A stretch of 30,802 nt of DNA from positions 1-30,802 of the IMG/VR virus record IMGVR_UViG_3300008120_000234. One strand, 5' to 3'. Under the pieces are notes generated by a model. The model saw only the letters and a program-made list of their open reading frames with translations. It ran no database searches and was not told the DNA's origin. Shown in pieces: positions 9,346 through 17,598 of the stretch (its first letter is position 1; every line of letters begins with the position of its first letter). The translations under genes were made by a program, and so were the position numbers. This DNA comes from a virus.

Positions 9346-10361
9346 TGTCTACTTCAGAGGAAATAGTTGATAAGGCTATAGACTATGCTTTAAGTCAAGT
9401 TGGTAAACCATATGTAAACACTCCGCCAGGAGCGAGACCTCCAGGATCATGGGACTGCTCAAAACTAACTACCTGGGCCTATAGCATAGCAACTGGTGGC
9501 AATGGTTATAGCGGTGGTAAAATACAATTAACTCCATATACAAGAACTCAGGTTAATCAATGCGTTAAAATACCAGGAGTATCACCATCCAACGGGTCTG
9601 CTAATTTACAACGAGGAGACCTGTTGTTTTACTTTGAGCAAGGCGCTCACCATGTAACTATGTATATAGGAAGCGGACAACTTGTACATGCTGGATCTCC
9701 TGTTGAAGTTCAATCATTGTGGACGCCATGGAATACAACACACTTTACTAGTGCTGCTAGGCCTCCAACAATTGGTGTAATATCTGGGGATGGCTCAAAT
9801 GATAAAGAAGATAAAAGCAATCAGAGAGTGGTTAAGACTACTAGATCTGTAGGTAAAGGGGCTATCTCTTTATCTGGAGTATACGGAACTACTCAAACAG
9901 CCCGATTCGCAGCCATGAATCTTTCCAATGAAACCGTATTCCTGAATGCAGAGGGGTTTGGCGATGTTCTCAATGGAGCAGAAGACGGCCTTCTTCAAAT
10001 TGTTGCTAACACAGTTATCCCTGGAGATCAATACGAATTAAAGAAACTTGTGCCAGGGGGAAGAAATAGTTATGAAATAACTATTGATACTGAATCTGTA
10101 CAGAGTGAATCTCAGGCAGAAGCGGTGGCATCAATGATATCTAGATCATTCTCATACCAATATAAATCAATAAGTGTTAAAATATTCGGCAACCCGCTAA
10201 TTCAAATAGGTGACATAGTTAAATTTAATTTTTATTCTGGGAAAGTGACTAGTTCAACAAATGATTACTACATCGTAACTAGAATATCTCACGACTTTGA
10301 CGGAGGGCTATCTACAACCCTTACAATAAAACCATTGATTCAAACGGTTTCGGTGGTATAA
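9345..10361 (+). CDS. Tail peptidoglycan hydrolase: NlpC/P60 domain plus baseplate-like C-terminal domain
   Basis: 338 residues. The first 130 or so form an NlpC/P60 cysteine peptidase: ALSQVGKPYV, catalytic Cys38 in SWDCSKL, GDLLFY near 91-96, catalytic His103 in HHVTMYIGS and His115 in LVHAG as probable third residue. NlpC/P60 enzymes cut peptide bonds in the peptidoglycan stem. In a tail gene cluster this suggests local wall opening during DNA injection rather than lysis from within. After a charged linker (about 145-165), residues 165-338 are beta-rich and end in a domain (KSISVKIFGNPLIQIGDIVK, YYIVTRISHDFDGGL) resembling C-terminal domains of tail hub proteins. No signal peptide is visible, which fits a virion protein. 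The stop codon overlaps a candidate promoter. Confidence 0.85.
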   Translation: MSTSEEIVDKAIDYALSQVGKPYVNTPPGARPPGSWDCSKLTTWAYSIATGGNGYSGGKIQLTPYTRTQVNQCVKIPGVSPSNGSANLQRGDLLFYFEQGAHHVTMYIGSGQLVHAGSPVEVQSLWTPWNTTHFTSAARPPTIGVISGDGSNDKEDKSNQRVVKTTRSVGKGAISLSGVYGTTQTARFAAMNLSNETVFLNAEGFGDVLNGAEDGLLQIVANTVIPGDQYELKKLVPGGRNSYEITIDTESVQSESQAEAVASMISRSFSYQYKSISVKIFGNPLIQIGDIVKFNFYSGKVTSSTNDYYIVTRISHDFDGGLSTTLTIKPLIQTVSVV

Positions 10362-10362
10362 T
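10335..10362 (+). promoter_or_regulatory. Candidate promoter, extended -10, overlapping a stop codon
   Basis: TTGATT (10335-10340) is followed after 16 bases by TATAAT (10357-10362), preceded by TGG, making a TGnTATAAT extended -10. The TAA stop of the hydrolase gene is inside the TATAAT. A start of transcription near 10369 is predicted, just before ATG 10379. Confidence 0.45.
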
Positions 10363-10378
10363 TATATGGGAGTAGACC

Positions 10379-10780
10379 ATGAAAAAGCCAGATAATCAAA
10401 GAAATGACTTAGAGGCATTACGCAGACAACTCAGGCAAGAATTCAAAGGAATCGCCCTTGAACTGATAGAAGAAAAGATAGACTTAGTTCTTCTGGACAA
10501 TGAAGGAATTACTGGAACATCATCAACAGATGATAATCCAGAAGATGGAACAGGGGATGATGACGATGATGATAAGGACAAAGATCCAGCCCCAGCCCCA
10601 TTCGTAGAAGTAAAGTTTAGGAATAATAACGGTACTTTTACTAGGGCTACAGAGTCCAACTCCTTTGGAGACATATTAGTTGCTTCAGATGGCACTGCCA
10701 CCGTAAACGTAGTAGGAAGAATTTTTGACGATACGCCTGGAATAGAAAGTTACAAGATAAGGATAAAGAGAATTGATTAA
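10379..10780 (+). CDS. Small tail-region protein with Asp-rich linker
   Basis: 133 residues in three parts. Residues 1-40 form a charged amphipathic helix, probably a coiled coil. Residues 50-70 are an acidic linker with a run of Asp (DGTGDDDDDDKDKDP), coded by GAT/GAC repeats. Residues 75-133 are a small beta-rich domain ending in Lys/Arg. I do not recognise the family. The position between the tail hydrolase and the fibre genes suggests a structural connector or a chaperone of tail proteins. GGGAG about six bases upstream supports the ATG. It overlaps the next gene by eight bases. Confidence 0.6.
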   Translation: MKKPDNQRNDLEALRRQLRQEFKGIALELIEEKIDLVLLDNEGITGTSSTDDNPEDGTGDDDDDDKDKDPAPAPFVEVKFRNNNGTFTRATESNSFGDILVASDGTATVNVVGRIFDDTPGIESYKIRIKRID

Positions 10781-11705
10781 GGGTAGATATGTTGTAAAGA
10801 TGGATGATAACGTTAAGGAATTTAATAATGTTATCACAACAGAGGGCCTTGCTATAATAAGAAACTATCTCGCTGGGAATACATCTAATTGGGCGGGATC
10901 AATAGCAGTAGGCACTCTTAATTCATCTGCCCCATCTTCATCTGACTCCAAACTAGAATTTGAAATTGCTAGAGTGCCTGTTCTTATTTATAGTGTTGAG
11001 GACAATGAAATAGTTTTAAACGCAACTCTATCTTCAGAAATAGAAGGCAGAGTGTATGAACTTGGAGTATACCCAGCAGTATCAAACGCGGCCTCCCTTG
11101 GATTTGATGACAAGGTAATAGCAACATTTTCTGAAAATTGGACTGACGAGTTCGATGTTCCATTAGGCTCATCTAACTTTTCTGGAACAGAAGAGGCTGT
11201 AGAAGGTAGGTCAGGATATCGAAATCTAATCGTTGGTGCTAGCGGCATAGAAGCATACTTAGAATCTGGAATAGATGTTTCTGGTTATTCTCAACTAGAC
11301 AGTTTTACTGTTTTATATAATGTTACTGCTACAGGCGCAAACAGAACTGTCCGAGTAGAATTTGTAGATGATCAATTACCCACGGCGGGTACTAGATACT
11401 TTGACTTTGTTCTTAATGGATCTTCTACAGGATACAAAACTGTAACAGCACTTATAGGAAACTTTACTTCAACTGGTAATTTTAATAACAATGTTTCAAG
11501 AATTATTATTACATCAGCAGCCGCCTCAGGATGCACAGTTCAATTAGATGCTATGAAGTTTGACGACGCAGATGAAACAAACCTAGATTTTGCCCTAGTA
11601 AGCCGTGCCATAATTGGAACTGTCGGCGGGAATACTTCAAATGACTACATAGTAAAACCATCTGGCGTAGAAATGGACATAGAGTACAGGCTGGAGATAT
11701 CCTAA
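10773..11705 (+). CDS. Putative minor tail / tail fibre connector protein
   Basis: 310 residues with a TTG start; AAGGA lies nine bases upstream. The next in-frame ATG (10800) has a much poorer site, so TTG is preferred but not certain. The N-terminal part (ITTEGLAIIRNYLAGN, SIAVGTLNSS) resembles the beginnings of phage fibre or collar-type proteins. About residues 110-270 read like a beta-sandwich with alternating hydrophobic strands (VRVEFVDDQLP, KTVTALIGNFTSTG, CTVQLDAMKFDD). The C-terminus ends in DIEYRLEIS. It is placed directly before the Fn3 fibre with one base between. The tail role is from context. Confidence 0.6.
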   Translation: MIKGRYVVKMDDNVKEFNNVITTEGLAIIRNYLAGNTSNWAGSIAVGTLNSSAPSSSDSKLEFEIARVPVLIYSVEDNEIVLNATLSSEIEGRVYELGVYPAVSNAASLGFDDKVIATFSENWTDEFDVPLGSSNFSGTEEAVEGRSGYRNLIVGASGIEAYLESGIDVSGYSQLDSFTVLYNVTATGANRTVRVEFVDDQLPTAGTRYFDFVLNGSSTGYKTVTALIGNFTSTGNFNNNVSRIIITSAAASGCTVQLDAMKFDDADETNLDFALVSRAIIGTVGGNTSNDYIVKPSGVEMDIEYRLEIS

Positions 11706-11706
11706 T

Positions 11707-14337
11707 ATGGCAGTGGTTCAGGGAAAGACTCTTACATTAAAAGGGCTTGCTCCTGGTGCTACCTATGTTTTAGAAGTACAGTCAGTACCTAAAAAGGGAA
11801 AGCCTTCTAAATGGTCAAGGCCTATAAAGTTTAATACAAATAGTAAAGATGTTCCTCCACCAGCCATAACAAATCTTGAAGTTGCATTCGACGGAGCAGG
11901 ATTTACAGCAACCTGGGATGGTTCAGCCGCGCTAGCGGAGAAAGATTTTGCCTATTTTAAAATTAATCTTACCTCTCCAGACTTTCCATCTATCACAAAA
12001 ACTTACGCATCACAATCAGAAAGTTTCTCCCTTGACTACGATTCTATGCTATTTGCATTCGGAGGAATTGCTAATCCAATAACAATAGAAGTAATATCTG
12101 TAGATAGAACTGGGAATCAAAGTGCTGGGGTAAGCGCAACTGGTGGTAATGAGCCTCCCGCCGCCCCCACTAATGTTGCTGTTGTTGCAGAAACGATGGG
12201 ATATAGAGTTTCCTGGGACACTCCAACTGAAACAGATTACTCTTACTCTAAAATTTATGAATCTTCTACTGTATCTGGAACTTACACAAGTATAGATAAT
12301 GTCACCGCAACTCCATCTTCAATAAAGGTTGTTGGATACAGTACAAGATTTGTTAAGGTTTCTCATGTTGACACCTTTGGCGGTGAGTCAGAATTATCAC
12401 CATCTGTTGGAATTTCAGTAACTCCAATAAATCCAGTAACTGTTGATACTACTCCACCAGATCAAAGAACATCCATAACTTACACAGCAGGAGTCGGACA
12501 AGTAGAGGTTTCCTGGACAAACCCAACTGATCCTACTAATAATTCTGATATTGCTGGGGTAACAATTAGATATGCAAGAATATCTAGCCCTTCAAATTAC
12601 ACATGGGTAGATGTTCCATTCACTTTCGCAGCCCCAGTTACATCAGCCACAATAAGCGTACTTCTTCCTTTATCTGGATACAATTTTTCAATATCTACTT
12701 ATGATAAAACACAGAATAGAACGGCATATTCAACTTCTACTCAGGTAACTACCTTAGCAGATACAACTCCACCACCTAGACCAGTAGCACCAACCGTATC
12801 TGCTGGCGCAGCAGCGGGTGGACCTATGATGGTGAGAGTAACACAATCTGCGATAGAGCATGGAACTACCACTCCATTGCCATTAGATACATATTACTTC
12901 AGAGTATTTATGTTAAATTCTGGATTTTCTACAGCACCATCTCCAGGAGATGCAACCAATCCTAATTCTACAGAGGTAGGACTTCTATTTGCAGCATTCA
13001 ATGGCGGAGATGCACAAGAGAAGTTCTTTGTTCCATTATTAGAAGGAGAGCAACGATACTTCTATACTAGAGCAGTAGATACTAGCGGTAATGTTTCTGA
13101 TGCATCTTTAGCAGATCAGTCAGATGTTATGGTGGTATTCAACAATGCTTATATTTCAGATCTCTCTGCTGATAAAATTACTGCCGGAAGAATAAACGCT
13201 AATGAATATATCCAAGTTGGCACTACATCAGAGCAAATCACGATTAAAAGTACTAGCACTTTAGGTCAAATTTATTCTGGAGTCGGAACATATAATAATT
13301 CCAATACTGGAATATACATAGATACTGCTGGACAGTTTTCATTAAAGAATAGGCTAGCATTTGATGGAACTAACTTATCATTACAAGGTTCTATAACTGC
13401 CACTGGAGGATCTTTTACTGGTAATGTTCAATTAAATGGCGGATCTTTGTATGCTGGATCAAGTCCATCATCTGGCGCTAGATTAATAATGAACCAAAAT
13501 GGACTTACTGCATATAATTCATCCAATGTTTCAACATTTACTATTGATGCTGCTACCGGAAATATTTCATTATCTGGATATCTTCAAATTGGAGGGGCTG
13601 CCAGTGATGTTAATGCAGGCGGAACAACCATTAGCGGAAATAAAATTAGAACTGGACTTATAGCATCGGCATCATGGAATACTGTCACGCCTACTACTTT
13701 TACAACAGATGGTAGCACAGTAATAAATCTAACAGGAAATAGTATTCATGCTCCGAATTTCTATGTTGCAGGGGGCAACGCAGGATTTCTTGGACAGGTA
13801 ACAAGCACTGGTTTAATAGTAAAGGGTGGAACTACAGAATATCCATACACTAGATATAATTCAGGAGTTCAAAGTTCTCAATCATCTACTTATTCTCTAC
13901 TATCTGACGATGGTAAAGATTTAATATTTAAGGCTCCAGCCGCAGGCCCTGCAAAATTAAGATGGCTAGATGTAAGTGATAGGCAAAGAGGCACCCTTGG
14001 CTGGGAGACTGATGCAGAGCAGGGCGGAGATGCGGTTTATTCTAACACTATGGTACTTAGAGCAAATGCTATAAAAAGCGGATCAACAGATATCCCTGGT
14101 CAAGTATTAATTCATGCCCACGGCGCGGGAGGAATTATTAATTTAACTACTGGAACTGCTGGTGAAGTTAGAATAAATGGAGCAACAGTAGAAACCCCCG
14201 CATCTGTGCAAAATAGATATAAAAATGGTAATTATTCCCCAACTTCACCAAATACAATTAAGTATGGAACTGATGCTGTGACCGTTGCCTATCCAACCGG
14301 AACAGCCAGTAACGGAGATATCTACCTAAGATATTAA
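11707..14337 (+). CDS. Tail fibre/central tail protein with fibronectin type III repeats
   Basis: 876 residues. Residues 1-50 look like only the second half of an Fn3 domain (LKGLAPGATYVLEVQSVPK, then FNTNSKD). They are followed by about four Fn3-like units with the usual W..P, D....Y and G.S.LS patterns and Pro-rich joints (DTTPP at about 250 and 355). From about 484 the protein changes to a fibre stalk: YISDLSADKITAGRINANEY is typical of the C-terminal part of host-specificity J-like proteins. Then come short beta-repeats rich in Gly, Ser, Thr and Asn to the C-terminus. Such proteins lie at the tail tip and take part in host recognition. GGAG about ten bases upstream supports ATG 11707. Confidence 0.8.
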   Translation: MAVVQGKTLTLKGLAPGATYVLEVQSVPKKGKPSKWSRPIKFNTNSKDVPPPAITNLEVAFDGAGFTATWDGSAALAEKDFAYFKINLTSPDFPSITKTYASQSESFSLDYDSMLFAFGGIANPITIEVISVDRTGNQSAGVSATGGNEPPAAPTNVAVVAETMGYRVSWDTPTETDYSYSKIYESSTVSGTYTSIDNVTATPSSIKVVGYSTRFVKVSHVDTFGGESELSPSVGISVTPINPVTVDTTPPDQRTSITYTAGVGQVEVSWTNPTDPTNNSDIAGVTIRYARISSPSNYTWVDVPFTFAAPVTSATISVLLPLSGYNFSISTYDKTQNRTAYSTSTQVTTLADTTPPPRPVAPTVSAGAAAGGPMMVRVTQSAIEHGTTTPLPLDTYYFRVFMLNSGFSTAPSPGDATNPNSTEVGLLFAAFNGGDAQEKFFVPLLEGEQRYFYTRAVDTSGNVSDASLADQSDVMVVFNNAYISDLSADKITAGRINANEYIQVGTTSEQITIKSTSTLGQIYSGVGTYNNSNTGIYIDTAGQFSLKNRLAFDGTNLSLQGSITATGGSFTGNVQLNGGSLYAGSSPSSGARLIMNQNGLTAYNSSNVSTFTIDAATGNISLSGYLQIGGAASDVNAGGTTISGNKIRTGLIASASWNTVTPTTFTTDGSTVINLTGNSIHAPNFYVAGGNAGFLGQVTSTGLIVKGGTTEYPYTRYNSGVQSSQSSTYSLLSDDGKDLIFKAPAAGPAKLRWLDVSDRQRGTLGWETDAEQGGDAVYSNTMVLRANAIKSGSTDIPGQVLIHAHGAGGIINLTTGTAGEVRINGATVETPASVQNRYKNGNYSPTSPNTIKYGTDAVTVAYPTGTASNGDIYLRY

Positions 14338-14342
14338 TTATT

Positions 14343-14351
14343 TGATAGAAT
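14343..14351 (+). promoter_or_regulatory. Candidate extended -10 promoter giving a leaderless mRNA
   Basis: TGATAGAAT fits the TGn extended -10 with TAGAAT at 14346-14351. Exactly six bases separate it from ATG 14358, so the A of the start codon is at the expected +1. No Shine-Dalgarno sequence is present before that ATG. No good -35 is visible. Confidence 0.45.
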
Positions 14352-14357
14352 GACACT

Positions 14358-16556
14358 ATGCCCCTAAGAGTATACGACAATAATGCATGGCAGAGCCCCA
14401 CTAGCATAAGAATATATAATGACAGTGAATGGAAGACTGCCTCTGCCGGATATGTATATGATATGGGCATGTGGAGGGTTGTTTTCCCAGATCCAATAAT
14501 TCCATCGATAGTCTTTACTGATACAGACGCAGGAAGAGATCCAGACGATGGACTTTTTTATGTTGGAGCATCAGTAAAAGTTACTAACGGGTCTGGACAG
14601 ATTTTTGCTGAATTATTTTTGGGCTCTACTCCTTCTGGAACTCCAATACAAACTAAAAATGTTTCAGCGTTTTTTGTAGATGGTAATGATAGATACTATG
14701 AACCTTATTTTTATAGTTCATCATTTACTAATAATCAAAATTATTGCATTCGTGTAACCGCAACATCTATTACTGAAAATCAATCAGTTCTTAGTTCAGG
14801 TGCCATATACCTTGGAGTCCCAACTGTTTCTATAATATCGTTTAGTGTTCCATCTACAAGTTCGTTCTCTGTATCATGGTTATCACAAAATCAGTACAGA
14901 TGGCTAGTGACGATAAGGCCACAATCAGGATTTGGCATGGGATATGTTTCTGCTGAAGACGAGTTTGGCAATCCAATGTTTACTGTTGGATCTCAGACTT
15001 CTCATAGTGCAACTATTAGTCCTCCCCTTTTAGGGAATACTGGATATATTCTTACGGTAGAAGTTGAAAATAATAATTTTAGTGCAGTGGAAGATACAGA
15101 AACATTTACTAGTCCAAATGATCCAACTTCTAGCATTCAAATTACTGACGGCTCTATAGTCCAGACATGCAGTTCTTTAGGGCTATCATGGACTGCACAA
15201 AACACAGTATATGGATATGCAAAAATATATACCGCAGACTTTCCTGACGCAATTCCTACTTACACAGAAATAACAAGTAAAAGATTTTATTGGACTAGCC
15301 AAAGAACACATACATTTACAGGTTTAGAGTCAGGAAGGCAATATTTATTAGAAATAATTGGATACAACATTAACGATATTGCTGGACAGCCAGATAACGA
15401 ACTAACGGAGACTCTTCCCCCCTCTGCCAATGCTCCAACCAACCTTGCAGCAACATCAGATTATTGGGGTAAGAATGCTAGTTTCACATGGACAGCAGCA
15501 ACGGCAAACTGTACTACAGTAAGTGGATATAGACTTGAATATAAACTTAGTACATCTTCAACATGGACTAATCTATCAAACAGCATTGCATCTAGTGCAA
15601 CATCATTTTCTGTAGGTTCGGAGTTCGATTCCATCTTTACGCCTGGTAGGACATATAATTTTAGACTTTATGCTAAAACTTCTATATATGGGGAAGGTCC
15701 CCCTGCAAGCGTAAACCTTACAATGAATAACAATCCTTATGCCGTACAAATTACTGGAACTAACACTATAGAAACCTCTTCAACATCTACTCTTACAGCG
15801 CAACTTGTAAATGCTGCATATGAAAATCTTTCCCGCTCTGGATTTGTAATATCCTGGAGTTTTATTGCTGGCCTTCCTCCAGGGGCGGCAGGTTCTTCCG
15901 TGTCCCCAACATCATCTACAACTAATTCTTCAGGACAGGCTACTACTACTTTTTCTTCAAGTACAAACTCTGGTACAGGTACTGTTTATGCCACAACATC
16001 TGGGATAAGTACATTCGGAGGTGGGCAAAGGACCATGACTGTAAATTTGCGTGTAGGACTGACCCCCACCCTATCAACAGCAAGAACCAACTTTGGGTAC
16101 GACGTAACACACTCCAATTACAACTCTTTGTACTCATATAGCGGAACTGTAACTAATGGAGGATTTAATTTTGACGGCGTGTGGAATGATGGGTTTTATA
16201 CCATTGTTATTCCACCAATTAATACGGCATTCCCAGTAGCATCAAGGAATGCTTTGGTAAGTGTTACCTGTACTTCAGGAACATGGACCGCACAGCCATC
16301 AGCAACGACCCAGGTAACTAGTAGTAGAACTGGGTATGCTGATGCAAGTGCTTCGGTTTCTAATTCTCCAACAGGAACCTTATCTTTTTCATATACTTGG
16401 TACTTCGGTAACGGAGATTTTGCAGGGAATGGTCAGACTCTTGCTATTACTTCTGCAATGAGAGGACGGAACATGTATTGTATTGTTATTGCAACAAGAA
16501 CTGGTGGAACTCAGGGATTCCAGGCTCAGTCTAATACTATAGCAATCCCAGCATAA
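14358..16556 (+). CDS. Tail adhesin with N-terminal 14-residue repeats, Fn3-like and Ig-like domains
   Basis: 732 residues. It begins with three repeats of exactly 14 residues, each opening with an aromatic-acid-Trp motif: VYDNNAW (5-11), IYNDSEW (19-25), VYDMGMW (33-39). Residues 50-350 hold about three beta-sandwich units with Fn3 character. Residues 358-455 are a clear Fn3 (FTWTAATANCTTVSGYRLEY, YNFRLYAKTS). About 457-560 looks like a bacterial Ig-like Big_1 domain (TSSTSTLTAQLV, then TTNSSGQATTTFSSSTNSG). The last 130 residues form another Ig-like unit with CTSGTW and YTWYFGNG. It is probably a virion surface adhesin or decoration protein acting with the fibre before it. The start lacks a ribosome site and may be leaderless. 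Confidence 0.75.
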   Translation: MPLRVYDNNAWQSPTSIRIYNDSEWKTASAGYVYDMGMWRVVFPDPIIPSIVFTDTDAGRDPDDGLFYVGASVKVTNGSGQIFAELFLGSTPSGTPIQTKNVSAFFVDGNDRYYEPYFYSSSFTNNQNYCIRVTATSITENQSVLSSGAIYLGVPTVSIISFSVPSTSSFSVSWLSQNQYRWLVTIRPQSGFGMGYVSAEDEFGNPMFTVGSQTSHSATISPPLLGNTGYILTVEVENNNFSAVEDTETFTSPNDPTSSIQITDGSIVQTCSSLGLSWTAQNTVYGYAKIYTADFPDAIPTYTEITSKRFYWTSQRTHTFTGLESGRQYLLEIIGYNINDIAGQPDNELTETLPPSANAPTNLAATSDYWGKNASFTWTAATANCTTVSGYRLEYKLSTSSTWTNLSNSIASSATSFSVGSEFDSIFTPGRTYNFRLYAKTSIYGEGPPASVNLTMNNNPYAVQITGTNTIETSSTSTLTAQLVNAAYENLSRSGFVISWSFIAGLPPGAAGSSVSPTSSTTNSSGQATTTFSSSTNSGTGTVYATTSGISTFGGGQRTMTVNLRVGLTPTLSTARTNFGYDVTHSNYNSLYSYSGTVTNGGFNFDGVWNDGFYTIVIPPINTAFPVASRNALVSVTCTSGTWTAQPSATTQVTSSRTGYADASASVSNSPTGTLSFSYTWYFGNGDFAGNGQTLAITSAMRGRNMYCIVIATRTGGTQGFQAQSNTIAIPA

Positions 16557-16568
16557 TAAGGAGAGATT

Positions 16569-16784
16569 ATGGATAATGAATTAACAAATGAAGAAAAGAT
16601 AGGCATAGTAAGTAATTTAATAAAAAACATTAAATCTACTAAATATCGTGTAGAACAAGAAATACTAGCAGAGCAAAATTCCAGCCACCCCTCAGAGGGC
16701 TGGATTGAACAGGCTAATGTTCAAGTCAACAACCTGACAGAAAAAATCAATTATCTAGAGCAAAACTTAGATAATTTGCTATAA
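16569..16784 (+). CDS. Small helical protein, paralogue of the next gene
   Basis: 71 residues, unrecognised. AAGGAG stands a few bases before the ATG. The sequence is highly charged and helical with a heptad-like C-terminal half (VNNLTEKINYLEQNLDNLL), so a coiled coil is likely. It resembles the following 74-residue protein: both start M-[DE]-N-x-L, then EKI.IV....KN...[ST][KR]Y.VE, suggesting a tandem duplication. There is no membrane segment, so it is not a holin. Its place just after the adhesin suggests an accessory tail, chaperone or oligomerisation role, but this is a guess. Confidence 0.6.
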   Translation: MDNELTNEEKIGIVSNLIKNIKSTKYRVEQEILAEQNSSHPSEGWIEQANVQVNNLTEKINYLEQNLDNLL

Positions 16785-16789
16785 AATAG

Positions 16790-16795
16790 TATAAT
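16790..16795 (+). promoter_or_regulatory. TATAAT box in the gap between the two small helical genes
   Basis: TATAAT lies in the 27-base gap. No TGn and no recognisable -35 are visible, so it is a weak candidate. The predicted transcription start, near 16802, would fall inside the ribosome site AGGAGGTG (16800-16807) of the next gene. Confidence 0.3.
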
Positions 16796-16811
16796 ATATA
16801 GGAGGTGTAAT

Positions 16812-17036
16812 ATGGAAAATAATTTAGTAAGTGTGGATGAAAAAATACACATTGTAAATCAATTTATGAAAAATCTAGCATACTCTAGATATAATGTAGA
16901 GTTATCGCTGATGCTAGAAAATTCTGTTTCCAGCCCAAATCAAAACAATGTAGATAGTTTCACTACACAGTTACAAGAAATAGACGACAAGTTAGCAGCA
17001 TTACAACAAGAACTAGTAGAATTAGAAGGTCAATAA
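16812..17036 (+). CDS. Small helical protein, paralogue of the preceding gene
   Basis: 74 residues, unrecognised. AGGAGGTG is an excellent ribosome site for ATG 16812. The N-terminal half matches the preceding 71-residue protein (DEKIHIVNQFMKN, SRYNVELSL), and the C-terminal half is a coiled coil (LQEIDDKLAALQQELVELEG). The stop shares bases with the next start (TAATG), so translation is coupled. Confidence 0.6.
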   Translation: MENNLVSVDEKIHIVNQFMKNLAYSRYNVELSLMLENSVSSPNQNNVDSFTTQLQEIDDKLAALQQELVELEGQ

Positions 17037-17218
17037 TGTCAAACAATATAGAACTAATTGTACAAGAACTACAAAATAGAATTGGTCAGATAACATCTAA
17101 CTATGAACTTCAAATGGCTATGTTAAAGGCACAGGCTATGGAAGAAATCAACAAGCGTGAAGAAATTATACAAAATCTTCAGGCTACATCGGAGGAAGTA
17201 ATTGTCAGCGATAAATGA
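17036..17218 (+). CDS. Small coiled-coil protein
   Basis: 60 residues, almost wholly helical (VQELQNRIGQITSNYELQMA, EEINKREEIIQNLQ). The size and helical character match the two preceding small proteins, but I see no convincing sequence match to them. The start overlaps the previous stop. Its 3' end carries GGAGGA, which serves as ribosome site for the TTG start of the next gene. Confidence 0.5.
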   Translation: MSNNIELIVQELQNRIGQITSNYELQMAMLKAQAMEEINKREEIIQNLQATSEEVIVSDK

Positions 17219-17597
17219 AGCATACGCAAGAATTGACGTTGCTACCATTCAAGATCTCGTCAATCGTATTGCCAGCCTTGAAAAAAGAGTGTATGATGGT
17301 CCAATAGCAAAAATTAGAAATGAAGATAAGAATATTAGAGGAACTAAGATATTTGCTAGGGCAATCAATGTCCCGTCAAATTCTTCAGATAGTATTAAAA
17401 TAGAATTTGGCAGCGGGACCTTTGGCGCGTTGCCAGTTGTTACTGCTACTGCCTATGATCCAACTACAGGTAAGGGAGATTCTGAATCCCCCACCCTGAT
17501 CATGACAGATTTGAGCAAAACCTCTGTAAAGATTGATATCAAAAGGAAAACTAAGGGACGCCTTATTATCCATGTTATTGCTATCGGAGAATCATAA
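17202..17597 (+). CDS. Putative tail protein with lectin-like C-terminal domain
   Basis: 131 residues, TTG start with GGAGGA five to six bases upstream, overlapping the previous gene by 17 bases. Residues 5-32 form a short coiled coil (IQDLVNRIASLEKRVYDG). Residues 50-131 form a beta-rich domain (IKIEFGSGTFGALPVVTATA, TSVKIDIKRKTKGRLIIHVI, then AIGES) that resembles the H-type lectin-like domains at the ends of phage fibres: a coil to trimerise and a binding head. It is the last gene with a tail-like sequence; the nuclease gene starts one base after its stop. Confidence 0.55.
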   Translation: MSAINEAYARIDVATIQDLVNRIASLEKRVYDGPIAKIRNEDKNIRGTKIFARAINVPSNSSDSIKIEFGSGTFGALPVVTATAYDPTTGKGDSESPTLIMTDLSKTSVKIDIKRKTKGRLIIHVIAIGES

Positions 17598-17598
17598 G

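Noticed and set aside
10396-10701. 101-residue minus-strand frame with a Ser run
   Set aside because: The Ser run is the complement of the Asp codons of the plus-strand gene; no sign of coding.
16681-16703. CCAGCC...GGCTGG inverted repeat as terminator
   Set aside because: Six base pairs with an 11-base loop, no T run after it, and inside the coding part of a small gene.
16569-17218. Holin or lysis genes among the small genes after the fibres
   Set aside because: None of the three proteins has a membrane segment; all are charged helical proteins.
17533-17598. Longer N-terminus for the HNH nuclease
   Set aside because: This part is coding sequence of the upstream lectin-like gene in another frame; GTG 17599 gives a normal HNH protein with an adequate ribosome site.
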